Shown one piece after another: positions 49,390 to 57,536 of a stretch of 64,000 nucleotides of DNA; the first letter of the stretch is position 1, and each line of letters opens with the position of its first letter. The notes beneath the pieces are model-generated. The model was not told where the DNA came from, searched no databases, and was given only the letters and a program-made list of their open reading frames with translations. Source of the DNA: Bog-159 sp963709155 (lineage in GTDB: Bacteria > Acidobacteriota > Terriglobia > Bryobacterales > Bryobacteraceae); NCBI GenBank assembly GCA_963709155.1, contig CAVPVD010000007.1, positions 2,728,001 to 2,792,000 on the forward strand, given 5' to 3'. Position numbers and translations under genes: made by a program.

Positions 49390-50514
49390 ATGAAGACCGT
49401 GGCTGAACAACTCTCCGCGCAAGTCCGCGAAGGAGAACTCTACGAAAAGCTGGATTCCAACCGCGTGCGCTGCTACGCGTGCGGCCACTGTTGTCCTATC
49501 CCGTCCGGCTTCGCGGGCGTTTGCAAAGTGCGCTACAACCGCGGCGGCACGCTTTATGTGCCCTACGGCTATGTGAGCGCGCTGCACGCCGATCCCATCG
49601 AGAAGAAGCCTTTCTTTCACGCCTTGCCCGGATCGCTGGCCTTGAGCTTCGGCATGTTGGGTTGCGACCTGCATTGCGGCTACTGCCAGAACTGGGTCAC
49701 GTCGCAAGCCTTGCGCGATTTCCGTTCGTCCCTGGATTTCACCCGAGTGACGCCGCGCGACATCGTGAAAGCCGCGCACGCCGCCCGCGCCGCCAGTGTC
49801 GTCAGCACGTATAACGAGCCCCTCATCACCAGCGAGTGGGCGGTGGCCGTTTTTCGCGAAGCGCGCGCCGCGGGGCTGGTCACGGGCTTTGTCTCCAATG
49901 GCAACGCCACGCCCCAGGTGCTCGAATATCTGCAACCCTGGGTGGATCTCTACAAGGTGGATCTGAAGAGCTTCGACGATCGGCACTATCACGAGTTGGG
50001 CGGCCGCCTGGGACCGATTCTGGATTCCATCCGGGCCATCCACGAAATGGGCTTCTGGCTGGAGGTGGTGACGCTCGTAGTGCCCGGCTTCAACGACTCC
50101 ATCGCGGAATTGACCGCCATTGCGGAATTCCTGGCGGACATTTCCCTCGACATCCCGTGGCACGTGACGGCTTTTCACGAAGATTACAAAATGTTCGGAC
50201 AGGGCCATACCACCGCGGCCGCGTTGCAGCGCGCCGCGGGAGCCGGGCGCGCCGCCGGCCTCCGCTATGTCTACGCCGGCAACCTCTCCGGACAACTGGG
50301 CAAACTGGAAGACACGCGTTGCCCCGGCTGCGGCGCGACTCTGGTGGAACGCCGCGGATTCCAGGTCCTTCGCAACCGGATGACCGCGGAAGGCAATTGT
50401 CCAGATTGCGCGGCGCGCATCGCGGGATTATGGGGCAGACCTCCATCTCTGCGCGGGCCTTCCATGACCCGCTCCGGTTCCGGCGAGCTTTTATGCTCAC
50501 CTCCCTGCGGGTGA
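49390..50514 (+). CDS. amrS: AmmeMemoRadiSam system radical SAM enzyme
   Basis: 374 residues from ATG 49390 (gaagg 6 bases upstream). An N-terminal Cys cluster (CYACGHCC, then GVCKVR) precedes the radical-SAM motif CDLHCGYC. A C-terminal zinc ribbon (CPGCG and CPDCA) ends the protein. This matches AmrS of the AmmeMemoRadiSam group, whose reaction is unknown. The following gene, a fused AmrB-AmrA, starts 4 bases after the stop, giving all three system parts in two genes. Confidence 0.92.
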   Translation: MKTVAEQLSAQVREGELYEKLDSNRVRCYACGHCCPIPSGFAGVCKVRYNRGGTLYVPYGYVSALHADPIEKKPFFHALPGSLALSFGMLGCDLHCGYCQNWVTSQALRDFRSSLDFTRVTPRDIVKAAHAARAASVVSTYNEPLITSEWAVAVFREARAAGLVTGFVSNGNATPQVLEYLQPWVDLYKVDLKSFDDRHYHELGGRLGPILDSIRAIHEMGFWLEVVTLVVPGFNDSIAELTAIAEFLADISLDIPWHVTAFHEDYKMFGQGHTTAAALQRAAGAGRAAGLRYVYAGNLSGQLGKLEDTRCPGCGATLVERRGFQVLRNRMTAEGNCPDCAARIAGLWGRPPSLRGPSMTRSGSGELLCSPPCG

Positions 50515-50518
50515 TTCT

Positions 50519-51940
50519 ATGCATGCAGTACACGTTTCCCCCTACGGCGGCACGTGGTATCCGGACTGCCGCCCGGACCTCGAGCTTTTGCTCGACGACC
50601 TGTTCGAGACTTCCGCCCAAAGAACCGGGGAGCATTTGCTTCCGAACCCGCTGGGGTTCGTGGTGCCGCATGCCGGATTACAGTATTCCGGTGTGGTCGC
50701 CTCGGCCGCGTACCGCTATGTTCGCCGGCAGCAACCCCGGCGCGCGGTGATCCTCGGCTTCGCGCATCAAGGGGGTCCACCCGGAGTCTCGATCCCGGAT
50801 ATCGATAAGTTCGAAACGCCGCTGGGCGAAGTCCCCGTGGACCGCGAGACTATGGAACGGCTGGCGGGCCACTGGCCCTTCCGCTTGGTCGCCGAAGATC
50901 GCATCTGCGACCATTCCGTGGAGATCCAGTTGCCTCTATTGCAATACGCCGCGCCGGGCGCGCGGATCGTGCCGCTGTTCGTCGGCTATCTGGAGCCGCG
51001 CGAGCGGGATGCGGCCGCGGAGAAACTGGCGGCCTTATGCGGACCGGATACGGTTTTCCTGGTCAGTTCCGATCTCACCCACTATGGACAGGCATTCGGC
51101 TATCAGCCGTTCCCCGCGGATTCGAAGATATCTGCGCGGCTGGCCCATCTCGACCGCGGAGTCATGGAAGACATCGCCGGCCTCGATGCGACGTTCTTTC
51201 TGGATGCCATCGCGGAAACCCGCTCTACGGTGTGTGGCCGGGCTCCGATCGCGCTGTGGCTGCGCACGCTGGCGTTCGTCGTGGGAGAGGAGATCTACCA
51301 GGAGACGCTCGATTACGAGACTTCCGGCGACATCACCGGCGACTACGATCACACGGTGAGCTATGGCGCGCTGGGATACTTTCCGGTGCCATCGTTTTGG
51401 CTGACGGCTGCCGAACGGAATCTTCTGCTGGAAAGCGCCCACGAGACCCTGCGGCACCTGCGCTCCACCGGCGAGCATCGGCCCATTCCGCCCCGCCAGG
51501 CCACACCGGCGCTTTCGCGCAAGGCGGGCGTGTTTATCGGCCTGCACCAGGCGCAGCGTCTGCTGGGTTGCGTGGGCAGCCGGCTGAGTTGCGAGAGCCT
51601 CGCGGAAACCGTGCCTGAAATGACCCTGCGCGCGGCCCTGGACGATCCCCGCTTTCCCACGGTGCTGGGGGTGGAGGGCGAAATCGAGATTGAAATTTCG
51701 ATTCTGTCCCCCATGAAGCCCATTCGCGATGCGCGTGCATTTCGGGTCGGCTTGCACGGCGCCACACTGGATGCAAGCGGGCGGCAGGCGCTGCTGCTGC
51801 CGCAGGTGGCGGCGGGCCGCGGTTGGAGCGGCGAGCAGTTCCTCGGCGCACTCTCCATGAAAGCCGGCTTGGGCACTAAAGGATACCGAAACCCCGGCGC
51901 GCGGCTGAGCGTTTTTCAAGCGCAAGTTTTCGCCGCCTGA
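50519..51940 (+). CDS. amrB-amrA: AmmeMemoRadiSam proteins B (MEMO1-like) and A (AMMECR1) fused
   Basis: 473 residues. The N-terminal half (about 1-285) is MEMO1-like. VPHAGLQYSG, GFAHQGG, the DHSVEIQLPLL segment, SSDLTHYG and TVCGRAP retain the His/His/His/Cys set that binds metal in human MEMO1. The C-terminal half (about 295-473) is AMMECR1-like, with KAGVFIGLHQAQRLLGCVGS and LGVEGEIEIEISILSPMKPI. Fusion of B and A in one chain supports a physical complex. Cotranscribed with amrS. Confidence 0.9.
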   Translation: MHAVHVSPYGGTWYPDCRPDLELLLDDLFETSAQRTGEHLLPNPLGFVVPHAGLQYSGVVASAAYRYVRRQQPRRAVILGFAHQGGPPGVSIPDIDKFETPLGEVPVDRETMERLAGHWPFRLVAEDRICDHSVEIQLPLLQYAAPGARIVPLFVGYLEPRERDAAAEKLAALCGPDTVFLVSSDLTHYGQAFGYQPFPADSKISARLAHLDRGVMEDIAGLDATFFLDAIAETRSTVCGRAPIALWLRTLAFVVGEEIYQETLDYETSGDITGDYDHTVSYGALGYFPVPSFWLTAAERNLLLESAHETLRHLRSTGEHRPIPPRQATPALSRKAGVFIGLHQAQRLLGCVGSRLSCESLAETVPEMTLRAALDDPRFPTVLGVEGEIEIEISILSPMKPIRDARAFRVGLHGATLDASGRQALLLPQVAAGRGWSGEQFLGALSMKAGLGTKGYRNPGARLSVFQAQVFAA

Positions 51941-51952
51941 GGTCGCGCGGGG

Positions 51953-52885
51953 TCAGTCCATTGCACCCAAACCCACGAGCACCATCTTCGCCAGATTGCT
52001 GATGAGAATATTTCCGGGATTGTCGGGGGAATAGTCGATCCGGGGCATATCGTCGACGGTAACGGCTATGGCTACGCGCCCCTTCGGCCCATAGACCAAT
52101 GCCACGTCGCTTCGCAATGCGTCCAGGGCGCCGGACTTGCTGGCCACCCACTCGTCGTCCAGGTGCCGTCCAATGCCGTCCTTGTACTGTTGGCGCTTCA
52201 GAATCGCGATCATCTCCCGGGATGCCGCCTGGCTGACCACTTCGCCGCGGTCCAGTTTCTCAAGCAGCGTCACCATCTCCTTCGGCGTCGTGGAGCCCAG
52301 CCCGTAGCGCCTGTTCTCAGGAAGTTTTCCCGCGGCGCTGAAACCGCTGGGTTCCTTTAATGCGTTGCCGTCTCCCAAGACCTTGCGCATGCAGCGCGTC
52401 GCGGTAAGGCCGTAACGGTCCATCTCCGCATTGACCGCGTCTGCCGTGATGCGTTCGATCACCATATTGGTGGCCGTGTTGTCGCTGACGACTATCATCA
52501 TGCGGACCACGTCGCGCAATGGGAGTTTGAGTCCGTTGGAGAATTCCCGCAGCACGCCGGAACCCGAAACCTTGTCATCCTCGCGCAGCGTGAGGGTCTC
52601 ATCCCAATTCGCACGGCCGGCGGCGACCGCGCGGAAGACCGCCGCCATGATGGGCAGCTTGATGGTGCTGGCGGTGCGGACTTTTTCATTTTCACCGATG
52701 CCGTATTGATCGCCTGTATCAAGGTTCCTGGCGTACAAGCGGACGGTGCCCTGAAACGCCGCAATGGCGGCCCGGACCTCGCGGTCCATGGTGTCGTGCT
52801 TCGTCCCCGCGGCGGTTAGCCGGCACGCGGCAACCGCAATGAGAATAGCCCAATATGTTGTCCGGTTCATTTTTTGATTATCCAT
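51953..52885 (-). CDS. Exported class A beta-lactamase-like serine hydrolase
   Basis: 310 residues with an N-terminal signal (about 7-26; Cys21 could be a lipobox in AACRL, but weakly). The catalytic Ser/Lys is S73-T-I-K76, the SDN motif is at 134-136, and KSG at 250-252 replaces KTG. The omega-loop ExxLN motif with Glu166 of true class A enzymes is not recognisable; the region reads KVLGDGNALKEPSG. It may be a peptidase-like or weak beta-lactamase member (PF13354 type). It lies 21 bases after pheA on the same strand. Confidence 0.78.
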   Translation of the reverse strand: MDNQKMNRTTYWAILIAVAACRLTAAGTKHDTMDREVRAAIAAFQGTVRLYARNLDTGDQYGIGENEKVRTASTIKLPIMAAVFRAVAAGRANWDETLTLREDDKVSGSGVLREFSNGLKLPLRDVVRMMIVVSDNTATNMVIERITADAVNAEMDRYGLTATRCMRKVLGDGNALKEPSGFSAAGKLPENRRYGLGSTTPKEMVTLLEKLDRGEVVSQAASREMIAILKRQQYKDGIGRHLDDEWVASKSGALDALRSDVALVYGPKGRVAIAVTVDDMPRIDYSPDNPGNILISNLAKMVLVGLGAMD

Positions 52886-52906
52886 CGGCCGCCACGCACC
52901 GAACCG

Positions 52907-53764
52907 CTAGCCGCGAGGGTAACAGCCCAGCACCTTCAATACATCTGCTAATTCGCGCAGGTGGCCGAGAGCGTTCTGGGAGGCGGGCGCATCTACGCGG
53001 CCCAAGAAATCCAGATAGAAGAGGTATTCCCAAGGCTTGCCGCGGAGCGGCCGCGATTCGATCTTTGTTAAATTCAGATCCCGAAGTGCGAAAGCGCTTA
53101 AACAGCGGAACAAAGCGCCGGGGATGTTGCGCGTGGAGAACACAAGCGAGGTTTTCCATTGCGCATTTGGGGGGATCACCTGGGGGTATTTGCGGGTATA
53201 CGCGGGTGTTCTGAGGAGAAAGAACCGGGTAAAATTCCGGCGATCGTCTTCAATGGAGCGCCGCAGAATGCGCGCCCCATAGATTTCGGCCGCGACCGCC
53301 GAAGCGATGGCGCCGGCGTCGCTAAGCCCTTCTTCCATCATCATTTTGGCGCTGCCGGCCGTATCGTAATATGTAACTCTCTCGATACGCGGGTGTTGCG
53401 CGAAGAAATCCAGGCACTGGTTGAGCGCCACGGGATGCGAATAGACGCGCCGGATGCGCGCGAACGAGACGCCCGGCGGCACCATCAGGTTGTGGACGAT
53501 GCGGACATTAGTCTCGGCCACGATAGGAAATTCGAAACGCTGAAGATGATCGTAGTTCTCGTGTACGGAACCGGCCAGAGTGTTCTCGATGGGAATCACG
53601 GCTCCCGCGGCCGCGCCCTCCTGGAGACTCCGGAAGACGTCTTCGAACCGCGGGCAAGGCAGCACCTCAATGTCCTCGCCCAGCAGTTTTCGGGCGGCTT
53701 CCTCGCTGAAGGCGCCACGCTCCCCCTGAAAAGCGATAAGGGATTTACCGGATCGGCGGCTCAT
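52907..53764 (-). CDS. pheA: Prephenate dehydratase
   Basis: 285 residues, monofunctional. The catalytic domain carries AFQGERGAFSEEAA, GAVIPIENTLAGSV and the RNFTRF motif, whose Thr is essential in the family. A C-terminal ACT domain (about 200-275) has GALFRCLSAFALRDLNLTKIESRP, indicating phenylalanine feedback control. It converts prephenate to phenylpyruvate. The ATG overlaps the ubiX stop by 4 bases. Confidence 0.94.
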   Translation of the reverse strand: MSRRSGKSLIAFQGERGAFSEEAARKLLGEDIEVLPCPRFEDVFRSLQEGAAAGAVIPIENTLAGSVHENYDHLQRFEFPIVAETNVRIVHNLMVPPGVSFARIRRVYSHPVALNQCLDFFAQHPRIERVTYYDTAGSAKMMMEEGLSDAGAIASAVAAEIYGARILRRSIEDDRRNFTRFFLLRTPAYTRKYPQVIPPNAQWKTSLVFSTRNIPGALFRCLSAFALRDLNLTKIESRPLRGKPWEYLFYLDFLGRVDAPASQNALGHLRELADVLKVLGCYPRG

Positions 53765-54327
53765 CTGTGGGGGCCTTCCCAGCGTTGCACGCGTGCATCC
53801 GGCGCACCGATCAGGTCGAGCACCCGGTCAACGCTGTGATCTACAAGATCTTGAATGGTTTGCGGGCGATTATAGAATCCGGGGATGGGTGGCGCGATGA
53901 TCGCTCCCATTTCGGTGAGCGCCACCATGGTCCGCAGATGACCGAGGTGGAACGGTGTTTCCCGCACCATCAGCACCAGTTTACGGCGCTCCTTAAGCGC
54001 CACGTCGGCGGCCCGCAGCAGCACATTAGAAGTGATACCCGCGGCAATGGCCGACATCGTCTGGATGGAGCAGGGTGCCACCACCATGGCATCTACCGGA
54101 AAAGAGCCGCTGGCCAGGCGGCAGGCAATATCCTCAAGGGGGTAAGCATAGTCGACGATCTTCTTAAGGTCCGCCGCATGGCCTCCCGTTTCCAGAAAAA
54201 GCGTCTTCTCGCCGGCGCGCGTCAGCACCAGATGGATCTCGACGGCCGGATTGGCATGCAGCCGCTCCAGCAGGCGAACGCCGTAAATGGCCCCGCTGGC
54301 ACCCGAGATTCCCACCACAATTTTCAA
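53761..54327 (-). CDS. ubiX: UbiX-family flavin prenyltransferase
   Basis: 188 residues. GISGASGAIYGVRLLE at the N-terminus is the FMN-phosphate loop, and CSIQTMSAIAAGITSNVLLRAADVALKERR is diagnostic. It makes prenylated FMN for UbiD-type decarboxylases. No ubiD is adjacent. Since a MqnD-like gene is in the window, the likely use is decarboxylation in menaquinone synthesis, but this is inference. First gene of a ubiX-pheA-hydrolase unit. Confidence 0.93.
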   Translation of the reverse strand: MKIVVGISGASGAIYGVRLLERLHANPAVEIHLVLTRAGEKTLFLETGGHAADLKKIVDYAYPLEDIACRLASGSFPVDAMVVAPCSIQTMSAIAAGITSNVLLRAADVALKERRKLVLMVRETPFHLGHLRTMVALTEMGAIIAPPIPGFYNRPQTIQDLVDHSVDRVLDLIGAPDARVQRWEGPHR

Positions 54328-54385
54328 AATCGAATCCTCCGGCTGACCTCCGTTCTGAATTCAGAACAAAATCGGCCTTTTTCGC

Positions 54386-54414
54386 TTGCCACCTGCCGCG
54401 CGCCCGGATATAAT
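54386..54414 (+). promoter_or_regulatory. Promoter of the XRE-family gene
   Basis: ttgcca and tataat with exactly 17 bases between. It lies about 60 bases before the ATG at 54474, giving a leader of roughly 53 nt. One of the best sigma-70-type matches in the window. Confidence 0.65.
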
Positions 54415-54473
54415 CGCAAGCGGCACATCCGGCCAGACCGAGTATTATAGCCGGGATCGCCGCAGCCGCAAAA

Positions 54474-55256
54474 ATGGAGAATGCCGGACAGAAGCTCAAG
54501 CGCGCGCGGGAACGGTTGAACCTGCGTTATCGCGATGTGGAACAGGCCAGCATGCGCATCGCCGAACTGCGCCGTAACAGCGAATTCACCATTGCGCTCA
54601 GCCGCCTTTCCGATATCGAGAACAAAGGCACCGTCCCCACCATTTACCGTATGTACGCGCTATGCGCCATCTACCGGCTGGATATGGCGGAAGTGCTGGA
54701 GTGGTATGGAGTGGATCTGGCGGTGCTGCCGGCGGACGCCGCCGCCATCCCGCTCGAGAGCACCCATCTACTCGGTTTCGGATCCGGTACGCAGGGCGAA
54801 GTTCAGGTGCCTCTGGTGATCGACCCGGGAGTGGATCTAAGCAAAACCACCTATTTGAGCCGCGCGATCCGCCGCTGGGGCAAAGTGCCTCTCTCGCTGT
54901 TGAACGCCGTGGACCTGAAGCACCATCGCTACGCGTTCGTGGGGTCCGAGGACTGGTCGATGTACCCGATCCTGCAGCCAGGCGCGCTGGTCCTGATCGA
55001 CGAAAGCCGCCGCAAGATCGTGAACTCGGGTTGGAACAATGAATTTGAGCGCCCCATATACCTGCTGGAACATCGTGCCGGCTGCGTCGTGGGTTGGTGC
55101 ACACTTGACAGCGGCCGGCTGGTGCTTCAACCGCATCCGGCCTCGCAGTGCTTTCCGGTCGTTTACGCCTTCCCCTCCGAAATCGACGTGATTGGCCAGG
55201 TAACCGGAGTGGCTATGACGCTCGATCAGGGGAAGCGGCGCCGTACTCGCGTCTGA
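54474..55256 (+). CDS. XRE-family regulator with S24/LexA-like C-terminal domain
   Basis: 260 residues. An N-terminal helix-turn-helix begins GQKLKRARERLNLRYRDVE and ends with SRLSDIENKGTVPTIYRMYAL. The C-terminal part (about 150-250) has EDWSMYPILQPGALVLID, the serine-bearing strand of S24-like folds, without a clear catalytic Lys, so it may be a non-cleaving ligand or dimer domain. Its own promoter is visible at 54386. Its last 44 bases overlap the convergent gene at 55213. Confidence 0.8.
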   Translation: MENAGQKLKRARERLNLRYRDVEQASMRIAELRRNSEFTIALSRLSDIENKGTVPTIYRMYALCAIYRLDMAEVLEWYGVDLAVLPADAAAIPLESTHLLGFGSGTQGEVQVPLVIDPGVDLSKTTYLSRAIRRWGKVPLSLLNAVDLKHHRYAFVGSEDWSMYPILQPGALVLIDESRRKIVNSGWNNEFERPIYLLEHRAGCVVGWCTLDSGRLVLQPHPASQCFPVVYAFPSEIDVIGQVTGVAMTLDQGKRRRTRV

Positions 55257-55674
55257 GCAGGACACACAAAGTCTCCAGGTCGCCGGCGAAAAGACGGCGC
55301 TCGACATCCTGCGCGGTGGACGGCGCCCAATCCGCGTACTTCGGAGAATCCGTCCATCCGGCCAGCAGCGCCGCGGGATTGGGTGCTTCAGCCAGGTACT
55401 CCTGCAGGTCTGCCTTCTGCTGTTCCAGGTTCAAACACAGCCAATCCTGAAAGACCCGCGCGTGGCTGCGCCGCAGCGTCTCGTGGGCTTCCTCCTCGCC
55501 GACCATTTGCGCCAAAGCGGAATGTTCGTACGCGCCGCTGGCCGGATTGCGCAGCGAGGCGAGGTATAGCACCCGGCCGAACAAGGTCGGGATGCGGGCC
55601 AGTGTATGCCGCCAAAGGTCGCCGGCGGGCTCCTGGCTGGACCGTCTATCGGATCCCGGCTTAGCAGTACTCAT
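55213..55674 (-). CDS. Hypothetical protein, 153 aa
   Basis: Soluble, mostly helical protein without a domain I can name. Helices include LWRHTLARIPTLFGRVLYLASLRN and EEEAHETLRRSHARVFQDWL. A C-terminal acidic/helical segment ends LETLCVLLRREYG. The frame is intact and its composition matches neighbours. It overlaps the XRE gene tail-to-tail by 44 bases, so at least the C-terminal ends are encoded on both strands. Confidence 0.6.
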   Translation of the reverse strand: MSTAKPGSDRRSSQEPAGDLWRHTLARIPTLFGRVLYLASLRNPASGAYEHSALAQMVGEEEAHETLRRSHARVFQDWLCLNLEQQKADLQEYLAEAPNPAALLAGWTDSPKYADWAPSTAQDVERRLFAGDLETLCVLLRREYGAASPDRAS

Positions 55675-55754
55675 AAGGGCTTACGCAACTCCTTTGCACA
55701 TCGATCCGTGCCCTTCCGATTTTTACTTTATCAGGCGTCGGCTGGAATCCGAAA

Positions 55755-55767
55755 GGACTAGCAGTCC
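55755..55767. promoter_or_regulatory. ggact-agc-agtcc palindrome upstream of the small-peptide gene
   Basis: A 5+5 inverted repeat 150 bases before the peptide gene, in a 242-base gap with lower GC than the genome around it. Its ggact/agtcc arms equal those at 13106-13117. The gap also holds taact..agtta half-sites near 55871-55888. Confidence 0.4.
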
Positions 55768-55916
55768 TGGACTGATTGTACATCATGGTCCTTTTTGGTT
55801 ATCCAAAGTTAACTCATGTTCCGGAATCGGAAAAGTTTCGCTCCGTGCCACTACCGGACATAGCCACCGTATAACTTTATGCATAGTTACTTTAGTTAGC
55901 AAGGAGAAAGACCCTA

Positions 55917-56042
55917 ATGATGAAAAAAGTTTTGCTGGCTGTTGTGCTGGCGATTTCGTTCCTGACCGTGATAGGCATCGGGAGCGCACCCCCGCCGACG
56001 TGCGGCACAGACCACAATCCGCCCTGCCCCTGGGTCAATTAA
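55917..56042 (+). CDS. Small secreted peptide, 41 aa, two cysteines
   Basis: The frame begins with ATGATG (55917/55920), has aaggag 10 bases upstream, and ends with TAA. Its N-terminus is a signal peptide: two Lys, then a hydrophobic stretch KVLLAVVLAISFLTVIGIG. Cleavage after GSA would leave about 17 residues, PPPTCGTDHNPPCPWVN, Pro-rich with two Cys. The strong ribosome site and signal peptide make a real gene likely. It lies 113 bases upstream of a multi-helix membrane protein on the same strand. Possible roles are signalling peptide, toxin or structural peptide; none can be shown here. Confidence 0.65.
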   Translation: MMKKVLLAVVLAISFLTVIGIGSAPPPTCGTDHNPPCPWVN

Positions 56043-56154
56043 ATCACCGCAACCCCACCGGTGCCGCGGCGCATGCCCGCGAATGCGGAGGCTGGCAATA
56101 TTTTGCCCCAGGTATTGGTAGAATCGGGTTTCGAAGCGTCGCTCCGGAGTCCCA

Positions 56155-56913
56155 ATGGCCCGTACCCTTGACTTGCTGATCCTGGCAGGCACCGCGTTCC
56201 TGAGTGTGCGCCTGTTTTCAACGGGCCTGTACCGCCGGTATCGGGTCTTCTTCTATTATCTCGTTTTCGCCACGCTGCGCACGGGGCTGCTCTCCGCTTT
56301 CAGCAATGGAAGCGACGCCTACGAGTATCTCTGGGTCGTGACGGAGCCTCTTGAGTGGCTGTTTTATGTCACGGTAGTGCTGGAGATCTATTCTCTGGTC
56401 CTGCAGGATTATAGAGGTCTGTCAACTGTCGGCCGCTGGCTGCTGATTACGGCGGTCACCGTCGCATTGTTTGCCTCGGGCCTCAGCCTGATGGCCCCCT
56501 CTCAATACACCACCCAGGGCCACCTGATGCATTACTACTACGTGGCCGAGCGCGCTGTATATTTCAGCCTGGTCGTCTTCCTGGTGTCGATTCTGGGCCT
56601 TCTCATGCAATATCCCATTACATTGAGCCGCAACATCATCATACACAGCATGGTGTTTTCCGTTTATTTTCTTGGTAATACGGTCCTATACCTCTTGATG
56701 AGCATGCACACAGGGGGGACTCTCAAGTGGCTGTCCCTGGCCTTTGAGGTGGTGACCTTCGTCGCGCTGGGTGCCTGGCTGGTGATGTTGAAGCCCTCCG
56801 GGGAAGGCCGCAAACAAAGCCTTCGTCCGCAATGGATGCCCGGCCGCGAAGAGGAACTGGTCAGCCAGTTGAATCACCTCAACGCCGCCCTTTTGCGGGT
56901 TGCCCGGAAATAG
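56155..56913 (+). CDS. Polytopic membrane protein, about seven helices
   Basis: 252 residues with about seven hydrophobic segments (around 7-22, 32-48, 62-82, 93-112, 130-152, 160-180, 188-208), then a basic cytosolic tail with a helix ELVSQLNHLNAALLRVARK. No enzyme motif is visible. It resembles conserved acidobacterial 7TM hypothetical proteins. The small secreted-peptide gene precedes it and another membrane-anchored gene follows after 67 bases, so the three may be one unit. Confidence 0.65.
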   Translation: MARTLDLLILAGTAFLSVRLFSTGLYRRYRVFFYYLVFATLRTGLLSAFSNGSDAYEYLWVVTEPLEWLFYVTVVLEIYSLVLQDYRGLSTVGRWLLITAVTVALFASGLSLMAPSQYTTQGHLMHYYYVAERAVYFSLVVFLVSILGLLMQYPITLSRNIIIHSMVFSVYFLGNTVLYLLMSMHTGGTLKWLSLAFEVVTFVALGAWLVMLKPSGEGRKQSLRPQWMPGREEELVSQLNHLNAALLRVARK

Positions 56914-56980
56914 ACCAAAGTAACCATTGCATTTCCGTAGTGGACAGGCTATTCTTCTTCGTGGAGCGCGAAAAGAAAGC

Positions 56981-57514
56981 ATGGATTTCATCCTTGGCCT
57001 AACCGCTTTCGTCTGCCTGGCAGTGGGAGCGGTGTTGGCGTTTCTGTTTCGGAGGTTGATCGCGGGGCCCAAATCCCTGCCGGTATCCGTGGATTGGATT
57101 AACGACCTTTCCATCGCTCGATACCGGCCGATGGAGCGGCTGCTCAGCGAGGAAGACTACCGGTTTCTGGCCAGCCAGCCGGGCTTCGATCGCGGGATGC
57201 TGCGACGCTTACGGTCGGAGAGGCGGAAGATTTTCCGCGGATATCTAGCCTGTTTGAGCCGCGATGTCAGTTTGGTGGGAGCCGCGTTGCGGCTCATGAT
57301 GATGTATTCCGCCCAGGACCGTCCGGATCTGGCGCGAATCCTTTATAAGCAGCAGGCGCTCTTCGCCTTAGGCATGCTGGGCGTGCAGTGGCGTTTAGTT
57401 CTGCACACCTGCGGCATGGGAACGGTGGATGTCAGCGGTTTGGTGCGCGGCATGGAGTTTATGCGCATGGAACTGCGCCAAATGATTCCCGCCGAGGGCG
57501 CCGCAGTCGCGTAA
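56981..57514 (+). CDS. Membrane-anchored hypothetical protein, 177 aa
   Basis: ATG 56981 opens with a single transmembrane helix (FILGLTAFVCLAVGAVLAFLF), then a basic stretch and a cytosolic helical domain with YRPMERLLSEEDYRFLASQPGFD and RRLRSERRKIFRGYLACLSRD. No named domain. Same strand as the 7-helix gene, 67 bases downstream, so probably cotranscribed. Confidence 0.62.
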   Translation: MDFILGLTAFVCLAVGAVLAFLFRRLIAGPKSLPVSVDWINDLSIARYRPMERLLSEEDYRFLASQPGFDRGMLRRLRSERRKIFRGYLACLSRDVSLVGAALRLMMMYSAQDRPDLARILYKQQALFALGMLGVQWRLVLHTCGMGTVDVSGLVRGMEFMRMELRQMIPAEGAAVA

Positions 57515-57536
57515 CTCGCCCTTTCCCCGGTCTGGA

